A stretch of DNA of 64,000 nt, from NCBI RefSeq assembly GCF_900119845.1, contig NZ_FPKU01000001.1, positions 1 through 64,000 on the forward strand, written 5' to 3'. This document shows, in pieces, positions 52,571 through 61,653 of this stretch. The notes under the pieces are model-generated. The model was not told the origin of the DNA. It did not search any database and saw only the letters and a list, made by a program, of their open reading frames with translations. Origin of the DNA: Devosia enhydra (lineage in GTDB: Bacteria; Pseudomonadota; Alphaproteobacteria; Rhizobiales; Devosiaceae). A program made the translations under genes and the position numbers. Position 1 is the stretch's first letter. The number at the start of each line of letters is the position of its first letter.

Positions 52571-53071
52571 ATGTTGAGAGGTCTTCCTGTGGCACGGGCG
52601 TTGGGATTGGCGGCGGGTTTTGTCCTGTCTTGTGCGGGGCTTCTGGTTGCGGTCAGCGGTGCTCAGGCTCAGGCGCTTTCGGATTGCACCTGCGTCACCG
52701 GCCTTTCCACTGCGCCCAATGGCGGGGTCATCGGGACGGTGTCGGGCTCGGTCTATGTTCCGGGCTCCAATGGCATCGTCCTCGTCTCGTCCAATACGGC
52801 CATCAGCACGTCCTCGGAATTCTCGACCGGCGACAGCTCGCTGGCCAGTTATTCCATCGGCGGCTGCTCGGCCACCGTGGGCGCCCAGGTGCGCGTGCTG
52901 ATCTCGGTCGTTCAGAACAACATCTGCGTCCAGCATGTGGACGAATCCACGGCGCCGCCGCTGGTTGACGGCAATGGCATGCCGCTGATCATCGCGGGCG
53001 GTGCGGTCGCGGCCGGCGGCGCTGCGGCAGCCCTCGTCTTCGGGCTGGGCGGGCTCAACGTTAGCAGGTAG
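52571..53071 (+). CDS. Secreted or membrane-anchored protein of unknown function at the head of the EPS locus
   Basis: 166 aa from ATG 52571 (a GTG at 52541 is possible). Signal peptide ALGLAAGFVLSCAGLLVAVSG, cleaved around AQA. The mature part is small, Ser/Gly/Val-rich, with three cysteines (CTC pair near the mature start; ICVQ later). A C-terminal hydrophobic segment (IIAGGAVAAGGAAAALVFGLGGL) looks like a membrane anchor. No family recognised. Its position just before CpsB/Wza suggests a role in polysaccharide export or its control. Confidence 0.65.
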   Translation: MLRGLPVARALGLAAGFVLSCAGLLVAVSGAQAQALSDCTCVTGLSTAPNGGVIGTVSGSVYVPGSNGIVLVSSNTAISTSSEFSTGDSSLASYSIGGCSATVGAQVRVLISVVQNNICVQHVDESTAPPLVDGNGMPLIIAGGAVAAGGAAAALVFGLGGLNVSR

Positions 53072-53127
53072 GCCGTCGCGCCGGCGCGGCCGGATGCGAT
53101 GCAGGGCAGGTCGGGCGCATCGTCGCA

Positions 53128-53952
53128 TTGCAGCAAGAGAACGGCTTCATCGACATCCACTGTCATCTGCTCTTCGGGCTCGATGACGGCTCGGGCTCGA
53201 TCGAGACCAGCCTCGCCATGGCCCGCATGGCGCTGGCCGATGGCACCGAACTGGTGCTCTGCACCCCGCACATTACCCCCGGCATCTATGACAATACCGC
53301 CTCCCGCATCGATGCCGCGCTGTCAGCCTTTCGCCAGGATCTCGATGCCGCGTCGATCGGGCTTGCGGTCGCTATGGGCGCTGACGTGCACATGGCGCCC
53401 GATCTGCTCCCCAAGCTCCGCGCCGGTGAGATTCCGACCCTTGCCGGGTCGCGATACTTCCTCTTCGAGCCGCCCCATCATGTGCTGCCCCCGCGCATGG
53501 AGCAGTTGCTCGCCAGCCTGCTCGAAGCCGGCTACGTGCCCATCCTCACCCATCCCGAGCGTCTCTCCTGGGTCGAGCAGCATTACGATCTCATCCGCCG
53601 GCTCAGCGCCATGGGCATTCCCATGCAATTGACGGCCGGTTCGATCACGGGCCGGTTCGGTCCACGCATCCGTCAGCTTTCGGAGCGCATGCTCGACGAT
53701 GGCCTTGTCGACATCATAGCGAGCGATGGGCACAACCTGACGAGCCGGCCGCCCAGCCTTTCGGCCGCTCACGCGCTGGTCGCGGCGCGTCTGGGGCAGG
53801 CGGAAGCCGATGCGATGATGCGCCTGAGGCCTTCTGCGATCGTCGCGAACGCGGATTTGCCGGCCCGGCCCGGGCCGTCCTCAGATGCGCCACAAAAACA
53901 GGGCAGGCAGGCCGGCTGGGCGGGCTGGTTCCGGCGGGGCGAAAAGGGTTGA
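53128..53952 (+). CDS. CpsB/CapC-type tyrosine-protein phosphatase
   Basis: 274 aa from TTG 53128. PHP-fold metal motifs: FIDIHCHLLFGLDDGSGS, LCTPHITPGIY, ILTHPERL and IIASDGHN. This enzyme dephosphorylates the tyrosine cluster of the Wzc kinase encoded 0.8 kb downstream. Ends with a Pro/Gly/Trp-rich tail (QAGWAGWFRRGEKG). TTG is favoured because no ATG/GTG precedes the conserved IDIHCHLL in frame; the ribosome site is weak. Confidence 0.85.
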   Translation: MQQENGFIDIHCHLLFGLDDGSGSIETSLAMARMALADGTELVLCTPHITPGIYDNTASRIDAALSAFRQDLDAASIGLAVAMGADVHMAPDLLPKLRAGEIPTLAGSRYFLFEPPHHVLPPRMEQLLASLLEAGYVPILTHPERLSWVEQHYDLIRRLSAMGIPMQLTAGSITGRFGPRIRQLSERMLDDGLVDIIASDGHNLTSRPPSLSAAHALVAARLGQAEADAMMRLRPSAIVANADLPARPGPSSDAPQKQGRQAGWAGWFRRGEKG

Positions 53953-53954
53953 GC

Positions 53955-54704
53955 ATGCGTGCGTTCGGCAGGTTGGCGGCTTTGATGCTGCCTTTGGTTG
54001 TGGTGCTGGGCGCCTGTTCGGGCGCTTCGCAGATGGCGCGACCGGCCGCGAGCGTCGAATCGCCCGAAATTGCCGCGGGCCAGTCCCTCGGCGGCGGCTT
54101 GCGCACGGTGGCGAGCCTCCCCAACCCCGTCGATTCCTCGGGTGCAGCGGTTCAGCGCATCGCCGCCAATGACGTTCTGGCCATCGATGTCTTCCGGGTC
54201 GACGAGCTCGACCATCAGGCCGAGGTCGACGGTTCGGGCAATGTGACGCTGCCGCTGATCGGCAGCGTGCGTGCCGCCGGGCGGACAATCCCCGAATTCC
54301 AGGCCGATCTGAAGCGGCTCTATGGCAGCCGCTATCTACAGAATCCCGAGATCACGGTCTCGATGAAATCTTCGGCCGGCCAGCGGGTTACCGTGGATGG
54401 CGAGGTGCGCAGCGCCGGGCTTTACCCCACCGGTGCCAACACAACGCTGCTGCAGGTGGTGGCCCTTGCTGGCGGGCTCAACGCCATCGCCGATCCCTCC
54501 AAGGTCTTCGTCTTCCGCGATGTCGGCGCCGAGAAGCTGGTTGCACAATATGACGTCGCGGCTATACGCGAGGGGCGCAGGCCCGATCCGCGCATTGCCG
54601 GGGGCGATGTAGTGGTGGTGTTTGCCTCGGGGATTAGGATCTTCGGGCAGAACCTGCGCGAAGCCCTGGGTCTGGCTTCGAGCGCCTCGGGGCTGCTATT
54701 GTAA
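53955..54704 (+). CDS. wza: Polysaccharide export lipoprotein (Wza/BexD family)
   Basis: 249 aa from ATG 53955; a TTG at 53949 overlaps the previous stop. Lipobox LGAC gives a lipoprotein. The Poly_export (PES) domain begins NDVLAIDVFRVDELDHQAEVD and a SLBB-like domain VTVDGEVRSAGLYPTGANT follows; C-terminal FGQNLREALGLA. It forms the outer-membrane export channel for exopolysaccharide and works with Wzc. Shorter than E. coli Wza, like other alphaproteobacterial members (ExoF/GumB style). Confidence 0.9.
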   Translation: MRAFGRLAALMLPLVVVLGACSGASQMARPAASVESPEIAAGQSLGGGLRTVASLPNPVDSSGAAVQRIAANDVLAIDVFRVDELDHQAEVDGSGNVTLPLIGSVRAAGRTIPEFQADLKRLYGSRYLQNPEITVSMKSSAGQRVTVDGEVRSAGLYPTGANTTLLQVVALAGGLNAIADPSKVFVFRDVGAEKLVAQYDVAAIREGRRPDPRIAGGDVVVVFASGIRIFGQNLREALGLASSASGLLL

Positions 54705-54741
54705 CTGTGAGGTCCTGGTTCAGGGCGGGGCGGAGTAAAGA

Positions 54742-57096
54742 GTGCTGGATCGGAACAATTCGAGCGGGCAGCAGGTCCCGGCCTTCCGGGGCCAGGGCGG
54801 GGCTGTTGCCGGCTACGATCCTGCACTGGACCGGCGCGGCTATGGCGAACTGCCGGTCGAGCCCGATGAGGGTTTCAACCCCCTCAAGCTGCTCCTTTAC
54901 GTCGTCAAATATCGCTGGCTGATCGTCATCGCGCTGGCCATAGCCCTTGTGGTCGGCGGCGTCGTCACCCTGATGCAGACGCCCAAATACCGCGCCACCG
55001 CGCGGGTCGAGATCATGGTTCCTTCGGCCCGCGTGCTCGAGGATATGGACGTTGTCGCCCAGTCGAGCGACATGCGCACCTTCGAGACGGCGCGCGAAAA
55101 GCTCAAGAGCCGCGACCTTGCCCGCCGCGTGGTTTCGCAACTGGGCCTCGCCTCGGATGCCAGCTTCCTGTTCCCGGCGCCGGATTTCTCGGTCGGCAAC
55201 ATTTTTGCCCGTGTTTTCGGCAGCGCCCCGCGCGCTTCCGTCGATGATTTCGGTGCCGAACAGCGCGAGGCCATCGCCGTCGCCAATCTCCTCGCCGATC
55301 TGGATGTCGCGCTCGTGCGCGGCACGAGCCTGCTCGCCGTCTCCTTTGCTTCCACCGACCGGGAGAAGGCGGCCGCGATCGCCAATCAGGTCGTGCGGTC
55401 CTACATGGACCAGCAGGTGGATCGGACCGTCGAGACCTCGGTGCTGGCCCGCCAGTTCATCGAGGAGCAGGTGCGCGATCTCAAGCAGCGCCTCGAAAGC
55501 TCCGAGGCTGAGCTCGTCGCCTATGCCCGTTCGGTCGGCATTTCGTCCACGGGTACCGATGGCTCGCTGGTCAGCGCCAATATCCGCGAGATCAATGCCG
55601 GGCTCTCGGAGGCGATCCGCGAGAGGCTCACCAATGAGCGCATCCTTGCCCAGGCGGAATCGGGGGGCGCAGGCGCCCTGACGCAGGTGGTCGAGAGCGA
55701 GACCATCCAGTCGCTCCAGACCCGCAAGGCCGGTCTGCAGGCCGAGTACCAGCAGAACCTGACGATCTATAAGCCCGATTTCCCGCAGATGCGCACCATG
55801 TCCGCGCAGATCGCGGAGATCGACCGGCAGATCCAGGTCGCCATGGCCGCCATCGTCGCGGGAATCCGACTCAATTACGAAGGCTCCGTCCGCGCCGAGT
55901 CCGACCTTCGCGCCAAGCTCGCCGAACTCGAGCAGGCCCAGGCGGATTTCCAGGACAAGAACATCCAGTACACCATCCTCCAGCGCGAGGTGGAATCGAA
56001 CCGGACGCAGTATCAGGCGCTGATCGGCAAGCTCAACGAGTTGACGGTGGTCTCGGAGTTGCGCCGCGCCAATATCGAGGTGGTCGATTTCGCGGTGACC
56101 CCCGGCTCGCCCTATGCCCCGAGCATAGCGCGCAACCTCCTCATCTTCCTTGGGGTCGGGGCGGCGCTCGTAGCCGCGCTCATCTACCTGCTCGAGTTGC
56201 TCAACAACAAGTTCAACGTTCCCGATCAGATCGAGGCCGACCTGCAGCTGCCGGTTCTGGGCATCATCCCGCTGATGCCGGGCGATCTGTCGAGCGTTTT
56301 GCACGATACGCGCTCGCCGATATCGGAGGCCTATCGATCGCTGCGCACCTCATTGCAGTTTGCCGGCACGGATGGCGCGCCCAAGACGCTTCTGGTCACG
56401 AGCGCCGAGCCGGGCGAATCCAAATCCACATCGGCGGTCAAGCTGGCTGAGGAATTTGCCGCGATCGGCGTGCGTGTCCTCATCATCGATGCCGACCTCC
56501 GCCGGCCGACGCTGCACCGCCAGTTCAAGATCAACAATACCACCGGGCTCACCAACCTTTTGACCAATACCGTGGCGCAGGAGGACAGCAATGCCATCTT
56601 CAAGCCCACGGAGGTCGAGAACGTTACGCTCCTGCCCTCCGGACCGATGGTGCCCAACCCGGCCGATCTGCTCTCTTCCCACCGCATGGGCGCGATCATC
56701 CATGCCTGTGCCAAGGCCTATGACATGGTGATCATCGATGGTCCGCCTGTCCTCGGGCTCTCAGATGCGCTGATCCTCTCCCGCCTCTCGGAAGCCACGC
56801 TGCTCGTGGTTTCCGCCCATCAAGTGCCGCGAAAGGCCGCGCAGTCGGCCTTAAAGCGCCTGCGCTCGGCGGGCGGTCATATCATCGGTGCAACCCTCAA
56901 CAAGCTTGACGTCAAGCGCGTCGAGTACAGCTATGCCTACAGGAACATGTACAGTTCCTATTACGGCTATGGCGGCGAACAGCCCAAGCTGGAGAACAAG
57001 GAAAGCCAGGAGGACAATGCTCTCGCCGCTCGCATTACCCGTCAGGCTGAGCGTGTTCTTGGTCGCCTGCGCGCTTATCGTCCCAAATGGCGTTAG
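54742..57096 (+). CDS. wzc: Wzc-type bacterial tyrosine kinase / chain-length regulator
   Basis: 784 aa from GTG 54742. Wzz/GNVR part: membrane helices about 58-76 and 463-483 with a long coiled-coil periplasmic section between. BY-kinase domain: Walker A SAEPGESKS (554-562), Walker A' VLIIDADLRRP (about 580), Walker B MVIIDGPPVLG. The P-loop has Ser560 where GKS/GKT is usual. The C-terminal tyrosine cluster is SYAYRNMYSSYYGYG (about 730-745), the autophosphorylation tail dephosphorylated by CpsB. It controls chain length and export of the polymer. Confidence 0.92.
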   Translation: MLDRNNSSGQQVPAFRGQGGAVAGYDPALDRRGYGELPVEPDEGFNPLKLLLYVVKYRWLIVIALAIALVVGGVVTLMQTPKYRATARVEIMVPSARVLEDMDVVAQSSDMRTFETAREKLKSRDLARRVVSQLGLASDASFLFPAPDFSVGNIFARVFGSAPRASVDDFGAEQREAIAVANLLADLDVALVRGTSLLAVSFASTDREKAAAIANQVVRSYMDQQVDRTVETSVLARQFIEEQVRDLKQRLESSEAELVAYARSVGISSTGTDGSLVSANIREINAGLSEAIRERLTNERILAQAESGGAGALTQVVESETIQSLQTRKAGLQAEYQQNLTIYKPDFPQMRTMSAQIAEIDRQIQVAMAAIVAGIRLNYEGSVRAESDLRAKLAELEQAQADFQDKNIQYTILQREVESNRTQYQALIGKLNELTVVSELRRANIEVVDFAVTPGSPYAPSIARNLLIFLGVGAALVAALIYLLELLNNKFNVPDQIEADLQLPVLGIIPLMPGDLSSVLHDTRSPISEAYRSLRTSLQFAGTDGAPKTLLVTSAEPGESKSTSAVKLAEEFAAIGVRVLIIDADLRRPTLHRQFKINNTTGLTNLLTNTVAQEDSNAIFKPTEVENVTLLPSGPMVPNPADLLSSHRMGAIIHACAKAYDMVIIDGPPVLGLSDALILSRLSEATLLVVSAHQVPRKAAQSALKRLRSAGGHIIGATLNKLDVKRVEYSYAYRNMYSSYYGYGGEQPKLENKESQEDNALAARITRQAERVLGRLRAYRPKWR

Positions 57097-58246
57097 CCAG
57101 CTGCTGCAACCGGACAATCCGGCTGCCGCGCTCACGGTAAATCCCTTCAATGCCGATGCCGGCATCGCCGCTATTGCCCGCGCGCTCGCCGCGTCAGAGC
57201 TTGCGCCGGGTTCGCTGGAGGCGCTGCGCGGCACTGCTGAGCGGACGCTAGCCGCTGCGCCCGGCGATGCTCGCGCGATGAGTGCGCTCGGCGCCGTTCT
57301 CGAGCGCGAGGGCGATCGGGACGGAGGCTATGCCCTTTTTGAACAGGCACGCGCCATCTCGGCTACCGAGATCCATGCCATCCTGCGGCTGCTCGATCGC
57401 AGCCTCGCGGCGGGGGAGCATGCCGAGGTGCTCGATCTCATCGATGTCGCGCTTCGTCGCTGGCCGTCCTACTGGCCGCAACTGGCCGAAGTCCTCACCT
57501 ACATGGCTGGCACGCCGGATGGCCGCAGCGAGCTGGCCGACCGCCTGGGGCAACGGCCGCCCTGGCGATCCTCGGCCCTGCGGCATCTGCTACGAACCGA
57601 GGCGGGGTTGCCCATGGTCTCCGCCCTCGTCGGCGCGGAACTGGCCGCAGGGGCGCCTGCGGATGCAGGAGACGTCAATGCGGTGATCGCCGCGCTCGTG
57701 GGGCGGGGCGCCGTCGCTTCCGCCTACCAGCTCTTCATGGCCTCGCTCTCTCCTGAGGAGCGGAGCGTTGCCGGCTATGTTTTCGATCCCGGGTTCACCC
57801 AGCCGGCCGGCCGGTATCATTTCGGCTGGAGCTTTCGCCAGGGCACCGGTGCTGAGATGCGCCTCGGGATCGACGCTCCGGGCTCGGGGGGGCTCCTCGT
57901 GCGCTTTCTCGACAGTCCCGCTCGGCTCGGTGGCGTGGCGCAGCTGCTGCGGCTGCCGACCGGTCGATACAGCCTCGCCATGGAGGCTGATGCCAGCCAG
58001 TTGCAGGCCCCTCGCGGCCTCTATTGGCGGCTTGCCTGCGTAGGCGGCCGGCAGGGGGAGCTTGTTCGGCTGGCCGCCGAAACCGGCAGCTATGCCGCTC
58101 GGGCGAGCGAGGTGACATTCGAGGTGCCGGCCACCGATTGCGCCCTGCAGCGGCTCAGCCTTGAAACCGGCGTCGAGACCGACAGCTGGCGCGACCGCTA
58201 TTCCGGCAGCTTCTCCGTGAGGTCCGTCAGTGTCACGCGCCTCTGA
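57017..58246 (+). CDS. TPR-like exopolysaccharide-associated protein
   Basis: 409 aa from ATG 57017, which has AGGAGG just 3 nt upstream and overlaps the end of wzc by 80 nt. N-terminal hydrophobic segment LPVRLSVFLVACALIVPNG is a signal or anchor. The middle has TPR-like helical pairs (AERTLAAAPGDARAMSALGA, DRDGGYALFEQARAISATEI). The C-terminal ~150 residues are beta-rich and unassigned. Probable periplasmic or membrane partner in polysaccharide synthesis. The overlap implies the wzc C-terminal tail and this N-terminus are encoded in two frames. Confidence 0.75.
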   Translation: MLSPLALPVRLSVFLVACALIVPNGVSQLLQPDNPAAALTVNPFNADAGIAAIARALAASELAPGSLEALRGTAERTLAAAPGDARAMSALGAVLEREGDRDGGYALFEQARAISATEIHAILRLLDRSLAAGEHAEVLDLIDVALRRWPSYWPQLAEVLTYMAGTPDGRSELADRLGQRPPWRSSALRHLLRTEAGLPMVSALVGAELAAGAPADAGDVNAVIAALVGRGAVASAYQLFMASLSPEERSVAGYVFDPGFTQPAGRYHFGWSFRQGTGAEMRLGIDAPGSGGLLVRFLDSPARLGGVAQLLRLPTGRYSLAMEADASQLQAPRGLYWRLACVGGRQGELVRLAAETGSYAARASEVTFEVPATDCALQRLSLETGVETDSWRDRYSGSFSVRSVSVTRL

Positions 58247-59537
58247 TCCCCCCAGCGCCGTGGTGCCGTGGAGCGCGGTTCTCTATTGCGGGCTGGTGAT
58301 AGCCTTGGCGCTGGTGCTGGGCGGCGGCACTGCGAAGGGCCTCTGGAGCGCCTTCGTCATCCAGCTTGCGGTCTTGCCGCTGATTCTCGTCACCGACTTC
58401 CAGGCTGCGATCCGCCATCTGGGCCGGCTGGGCACTGCCGTGCTGGTGGGCACCATCCTCATCTTCGCGCTTCAGCTTCTGCCCCTCGGTCTCGTCGATC
58501 ATCCTTCCGTCCCCGAGGCGGGGTCTCTCACCCTCGGCATGGGTCGAACCCTCGATAGTCTCGCCTTCATGCTCGCCGCTTTCACCATGCTTGTGTTCGC
58601 AACCGGGCTCTCGGAAAACGACCACAATCGGCTGCTGCGCTTCTTCTTTCTCGGGCTGGTCGTCAACATGGCGGTAGCGCTGGTGCAGTTCGCCGCCACG
58701 CGCCAGGTCGTGATCGGGCTGCTGCCCTACGAACCGGTCGCAGGTTTCTTCGCCAACCCGAACCATTTCTCGTCGCTGCTCTTTGTGGCCATTCCGTTCG
58801 TTGTCTATCAGGCGGTATCGATGCAGCGCGCCTGGGTCGCTGTCCCGGTCGTTGCCTTCGTCATCTTCATCCAGTTCGCGGCCGGCTCGGTGGCGGGCAT
58901 CTTCATCGCGCTGGGCTGTACGCTGCTCTCCTTTGCCGTGCTCGCACCGATGAAAGGGGTGGCTCGAGCCGTTCTCGGGGCGGCGGTTCTGCTCGGGAGC
59001 GCAGTGCTGCTGCTCAACCCCGGCAATGTCCTGGGTCTGCGTCCGGACAGTGCGCTTGATCGTCCGGCGATCTTCGCCACTGCCTTCGAGGCCGCTCTCG
59101 CCAGCCTGCCCTGGGGTTCCGGGTTCGGCACCTTCACCCTGGCCTATCCGAGGGTACAGTCGGCAGACGAGTTCTTTTCCGAAGTCGTCAATCACGCCCA
59201 TAATGACTTTCTCGAGCTGTTCATCGAGGGCGGCATTCCAGCGCTGCTGTTGATGCTGGCCTATGTCACGCTTCTGGCCTGGCGCGTTCTTTTGAGACCG
59301 TGCCTGCCCATCCAGCGCGCCGCCGCCCTCGCCGTCCTGTTCGTGCTCGTGCACACCCTCGTGGATTACCCCCTGCGCACCATGGGTCTTGCCATGGTGT
59401 TTGCATGGCTCAACGCCATCATACTGTCGCGTATGGACGCGATGGTGCCGACTGTGGCGATAATGGCAGACGGCGACGCTGCCCAGCAACCGCGACAGGG
59501 CGATGAGCGTGTGCGCGCGCTCGTGAGAGTCAATTAA
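58230..59537 (+). CDS. O-antigen ligase/Wzy-family polymerase
   Basis: 435 aa from GTG 58230 (17-nt overlap with the previous gene). Many hydrophobic helices (about 10-12), e.g. AVLYCGLVIALALVLGG, LVGTILIFALQLLPLGLVD, AVLGAAVLLGSAVLLLNPG. The O-antigen ligase/polymerase loop HAHNDFLELFIEGG, with the conserved histidine and glutamate, is present. It polymerises repeat units in the periplasm (Wzy) or ligates them; sequence alone cannot separate the two. Confidence 0.88.
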   Translation: MSRASDPPSAVVPWSAVLYCGLVIALALVLGGGTAKGLWSAFVIQLAVLPLILVTDFQAAIRHLGRLGTAVLVGTILIFALQLLPLGLVDHPSVPEAGSLTLGMGRTLDSLAFMLAAFTMLVFATGLSENDHNRLLRFFFLGLVVNMAVALVQFAATRQVVIGLLPYEPVAGFFANPNHFSSLLFVAIPFVVYQAVSMQRAWVAVPVVAFVIFIQFAAGSVAGIFIALGCTLLSFAVLAPMKGVARAVLGAAVLLGSAVLLLNPGNVLGLRPDSALDRPAIFATAFEAALASLPWGSGFGTFTLAYPRVQSADEFFSEVVNHAHNDFLELFIEGGIPALLLMLAYVTLLAWRVLLRPCLPIQRAAALAVLFVLVHTLVDYPLRTMGLAMVFAWLNAIILSRMDAMVPTVAIMADGDAAQQPRQGDERVRALVRVN

Positions 59538-59653
59538 CGGGTTGACTGGTGCAGAATACACGGCATTGTGCTGCCCTGACGGGCGATGTCCACCGTTCTG
59601 CTTAAATATTAGGCGGACCGGTTGCGCCGCTCGTCAAGGGGCTGGGGTCATAT

Positions 59654-60964
59654 ATGGCTGAACTCTCGGGATACGGCGCGGCCGACCTCCCGCCGAAACC
59701 TGCTGGCGCAGCGCAATTGTTGCGGCTCCGCTATCAGTTTCTGGGCGCGGTCGTGCTGGCGGTCATCGTGCCCGTGGCACTGCGCTGGGGCTTCTATTTC
59801 CCCGGCTGGCTGCAGGATGTGCAGGTCAACACCGCCGCCGGCTCGGCTCTGGCCATCCTTTTCGGCATCATCATCATGCACCAGATGGAGCCGCTGCCCG
59901 GCGTCCGGCGCGCTTCCTATATCGTGCCGGCGATGATGTTCGCCTTCGGGGTCGTGCTGCTCATCTTCTTTTTCGCGCGCATCGACTACAACCGCTTCCT
60001 GTTCCCCGTCAGCCTGGGGATCGCCATCGTCTGGCTTTACCTGCTGCAGGTGGCCTTCGGGCATCTGGCGAGGCCGCGCCTGCTCATCGTCCCCGGCGGT
60101 GATGGAGCGACACTTCTCGATGTTCGGGGGGTCGACTGGGCCATGCTGAGCGAACCCCGACTGAGTGGGCTGCGCTGCGATGGTATCGTTGCCGATCTGC
60201 GCGCCGATCTGCCGGAGGACTGGACCCGATTCGTTGCCGATGCCGTACTCCAGGGTGTGCCGGTCTACCACGTGCGCCAGGTGCAGGAATCGCTCACCGG
60301 TCGTGTCGAGATCGCCCATCTGTCTGAAAACACTCTGGGTTCGCTCAATCCTGCGTCCATCTACATGCAGTCCAAGCAGCTGGCCGACTGGCTTTCCGCG
60401 TTGGTTCTCCTGCCGTTGCTCCTGCCGCTCTGCGCGCTCCTTGCCATCGCGATCAAGCTCGACAGCAAGGGCCCGATCCTGTTCACCCAGAAGCGGATCG
60501 GCTTCCGTGGCGAAGTCTTCACCTGCTACAAATTCCGCACCATGCGCATGGACGATGCCGCCCCGGTGGCCGGCAAGGCTGCTGCCGAACGGGCCATGAC
60601 GCGTGACAATGATCCGCGCATCACCCGTATCGGTCGCTGGCTGCGACCCTGCCGGATCGATGAATTGCCCCAGGTGATCAACATTCTCCGTGGGGAAATG
60701 AGCTGGGTTGGCCCGCGCCCGGAAGCGGTGCCGCTGTCTGAGCTTTATGCGCGCAAGCTGCCATTTTACCAGTATAGGCACATCGTGCCTCCTGGTATAA
60801 CCGGATGGGTCCAAGTCAATCAGGGGCATGTCGTGGCAGTTGACCAGGTCCAGGAAAAGCTGCATTACGATTTCTATTACATCAAGAACTTCTCGTTCTG
60901 GCTCGATATGCTGATCCTGTTCCGTACCATCGGTACCGTCATCACCGGCTTCGGTGCGCGTTGA
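59654..60964 (+). CDS. Undecaprenyl-phosphate sugar phosphotransferase (WbaP/ExoY type)
   Basis: 436 aa. Four N-terminal membrane helices (FLGAVVLAVIVPVALRW and following), a central domain, then the bacterial sugar transferase domain: FTQKRIGFRGEVFTCYKFRT MR, GRWLRPCRIDELPQVINILR, SWVGPRPE and PGITGWVQVNQG. It loads the first sugar-1-phosphate on undecaprenyl phosphate to start the repeat unit. A 116-nt gap precedes it, with a TTGACT at about 59541, so a separate promoter is possible. Confidence 0.9.
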   Translation: MAELSGYGAADLPPKPAGAAQLLRLRYQFLGAVVLAVIVPVALRWGFYFPGWLQDVQVNTAAGSALAILFGIIIMHQMEPLPGVRRASYIVPAMMFAFGVVLLIFFFARIDYNRFLFPVSLGIAIVWLYLLQVAFGHLARPRLLIVPGGDGATLLDVRGVDWAMLSEPRLSGLRCDGIVADLRADLPEDWTRFVADAVLQGVPVYHVRQVQESLTGRVEIAHLSENTLGSLNPASIYMQSKQLADWLSALVLLPLLLPLCALLAIAIKLDSKGPILFTQKRIGFRGEVFTCYKFRTMRMDDAAPVAGKAAAERAMTRDNDPRITRIGRWLRPCRIDELPQVINILRGEMSWVGPRPEAVPLSELYARKLPFYQYRHIVPPGITGWVQVNQGHVVAVDQVQEKLHYDFYYIKNFSFWLDMLILFRTIGTVITGFGAR

Positions 60965-61088
60965 ACCAGACGGCTCAACAGAGCTGACGGCCGGCAAGCC
61001 CGGTTGGCACGTCGCGCGGGGGTTGAGGCCCGCAAGTCAAGAGAGGGTCCGACGAAAGGACCCCGTATCGAGTTCGGAGGCAAAACCG

Positions 61089-61640
61089 ATGGATATCAGC
61101 CAGGCACCGCTTGCTGGGGTGTTCGTCATCAAGCCGCAGCGGTTTGAGGACGAGCGCGGGTATTTCAGCGAGGTCTGGAACCGCCATCGGTTCGAAGAGG
61201 CCGGCCTCTCCATCGACTTCGTCCAGGATAACCAGTCGCTGTCGCGCCGGTCCGGAACCGTGCGCGGCCTGCATTATCAATTGCGCCCGCACGCACAGGA
61301 CAAGCTGGTTCGGGTCGTCCACGGGCGCATCCTCGATGTCGCTGTCGACCTGCGCCGGGACAGTCCGACGTTCGGGCGCTGGTTTGCAATCGAGTTGTCC
61401 GCCGACAATCAATTGCAGCTGCTGGTGCCCAAAGGCTTTGCCCATGGCTTTGTGACGCGCGAACCCGATACACAGGTGGCCTATAAATGTTCTCATACTT
61501 ATGCCCCGGCATCTGATCGTGCGATACGCTATGACGATCCGGCCATCGGCATCGATTGGGGGCTCGGGGCAGGCGAGGCCATTCTGAGCCCCAAGGACGC
61601 CGCCGCCCCGCTACTGGCCGATGTCGGCGAGCTGTTTTGA
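61089..61640 (+). CDS. rfbC: dTDP-4-dehydrorhamnose 3,5-epimerase
   Basis: 183 aa from ATG 61089 with CGGAGG 8 nt upstream. Motifs [32 protein letters not shown] (catalytic His), [19 protein letters not shown] and PKGFAHGF are diagnostic for RmlC. It makes dTDP-4-dehydro-L-rhamnose. First of four rhamnose genes. Confidence 0.93.
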   Translation: MDISQAPLAGVFVIKPQRFEDERGYFSEVWNRHRFEEAGLSIDFVQDNQSLSRRSGTVRGLHYQLRPHAQDKLVRVVHGRILDVAVDLRRDSPTFGRWFAIELSADNQLQLLVPKGFAHGFVTREPDTQVAYKCSHTYAPASDRAIRYDDPAIGIDWGLGAGEAILSPKDAAAPLLADVGELF

Positions 61641-61653
61641 CAGGGACGAGACG

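Noticed and set aside
54634-56304. 556-codon minus-strand frame opposite wzc
   Set aside because: Antisense shadow of a well-supported kinase gene; composition is unlike a real protein.
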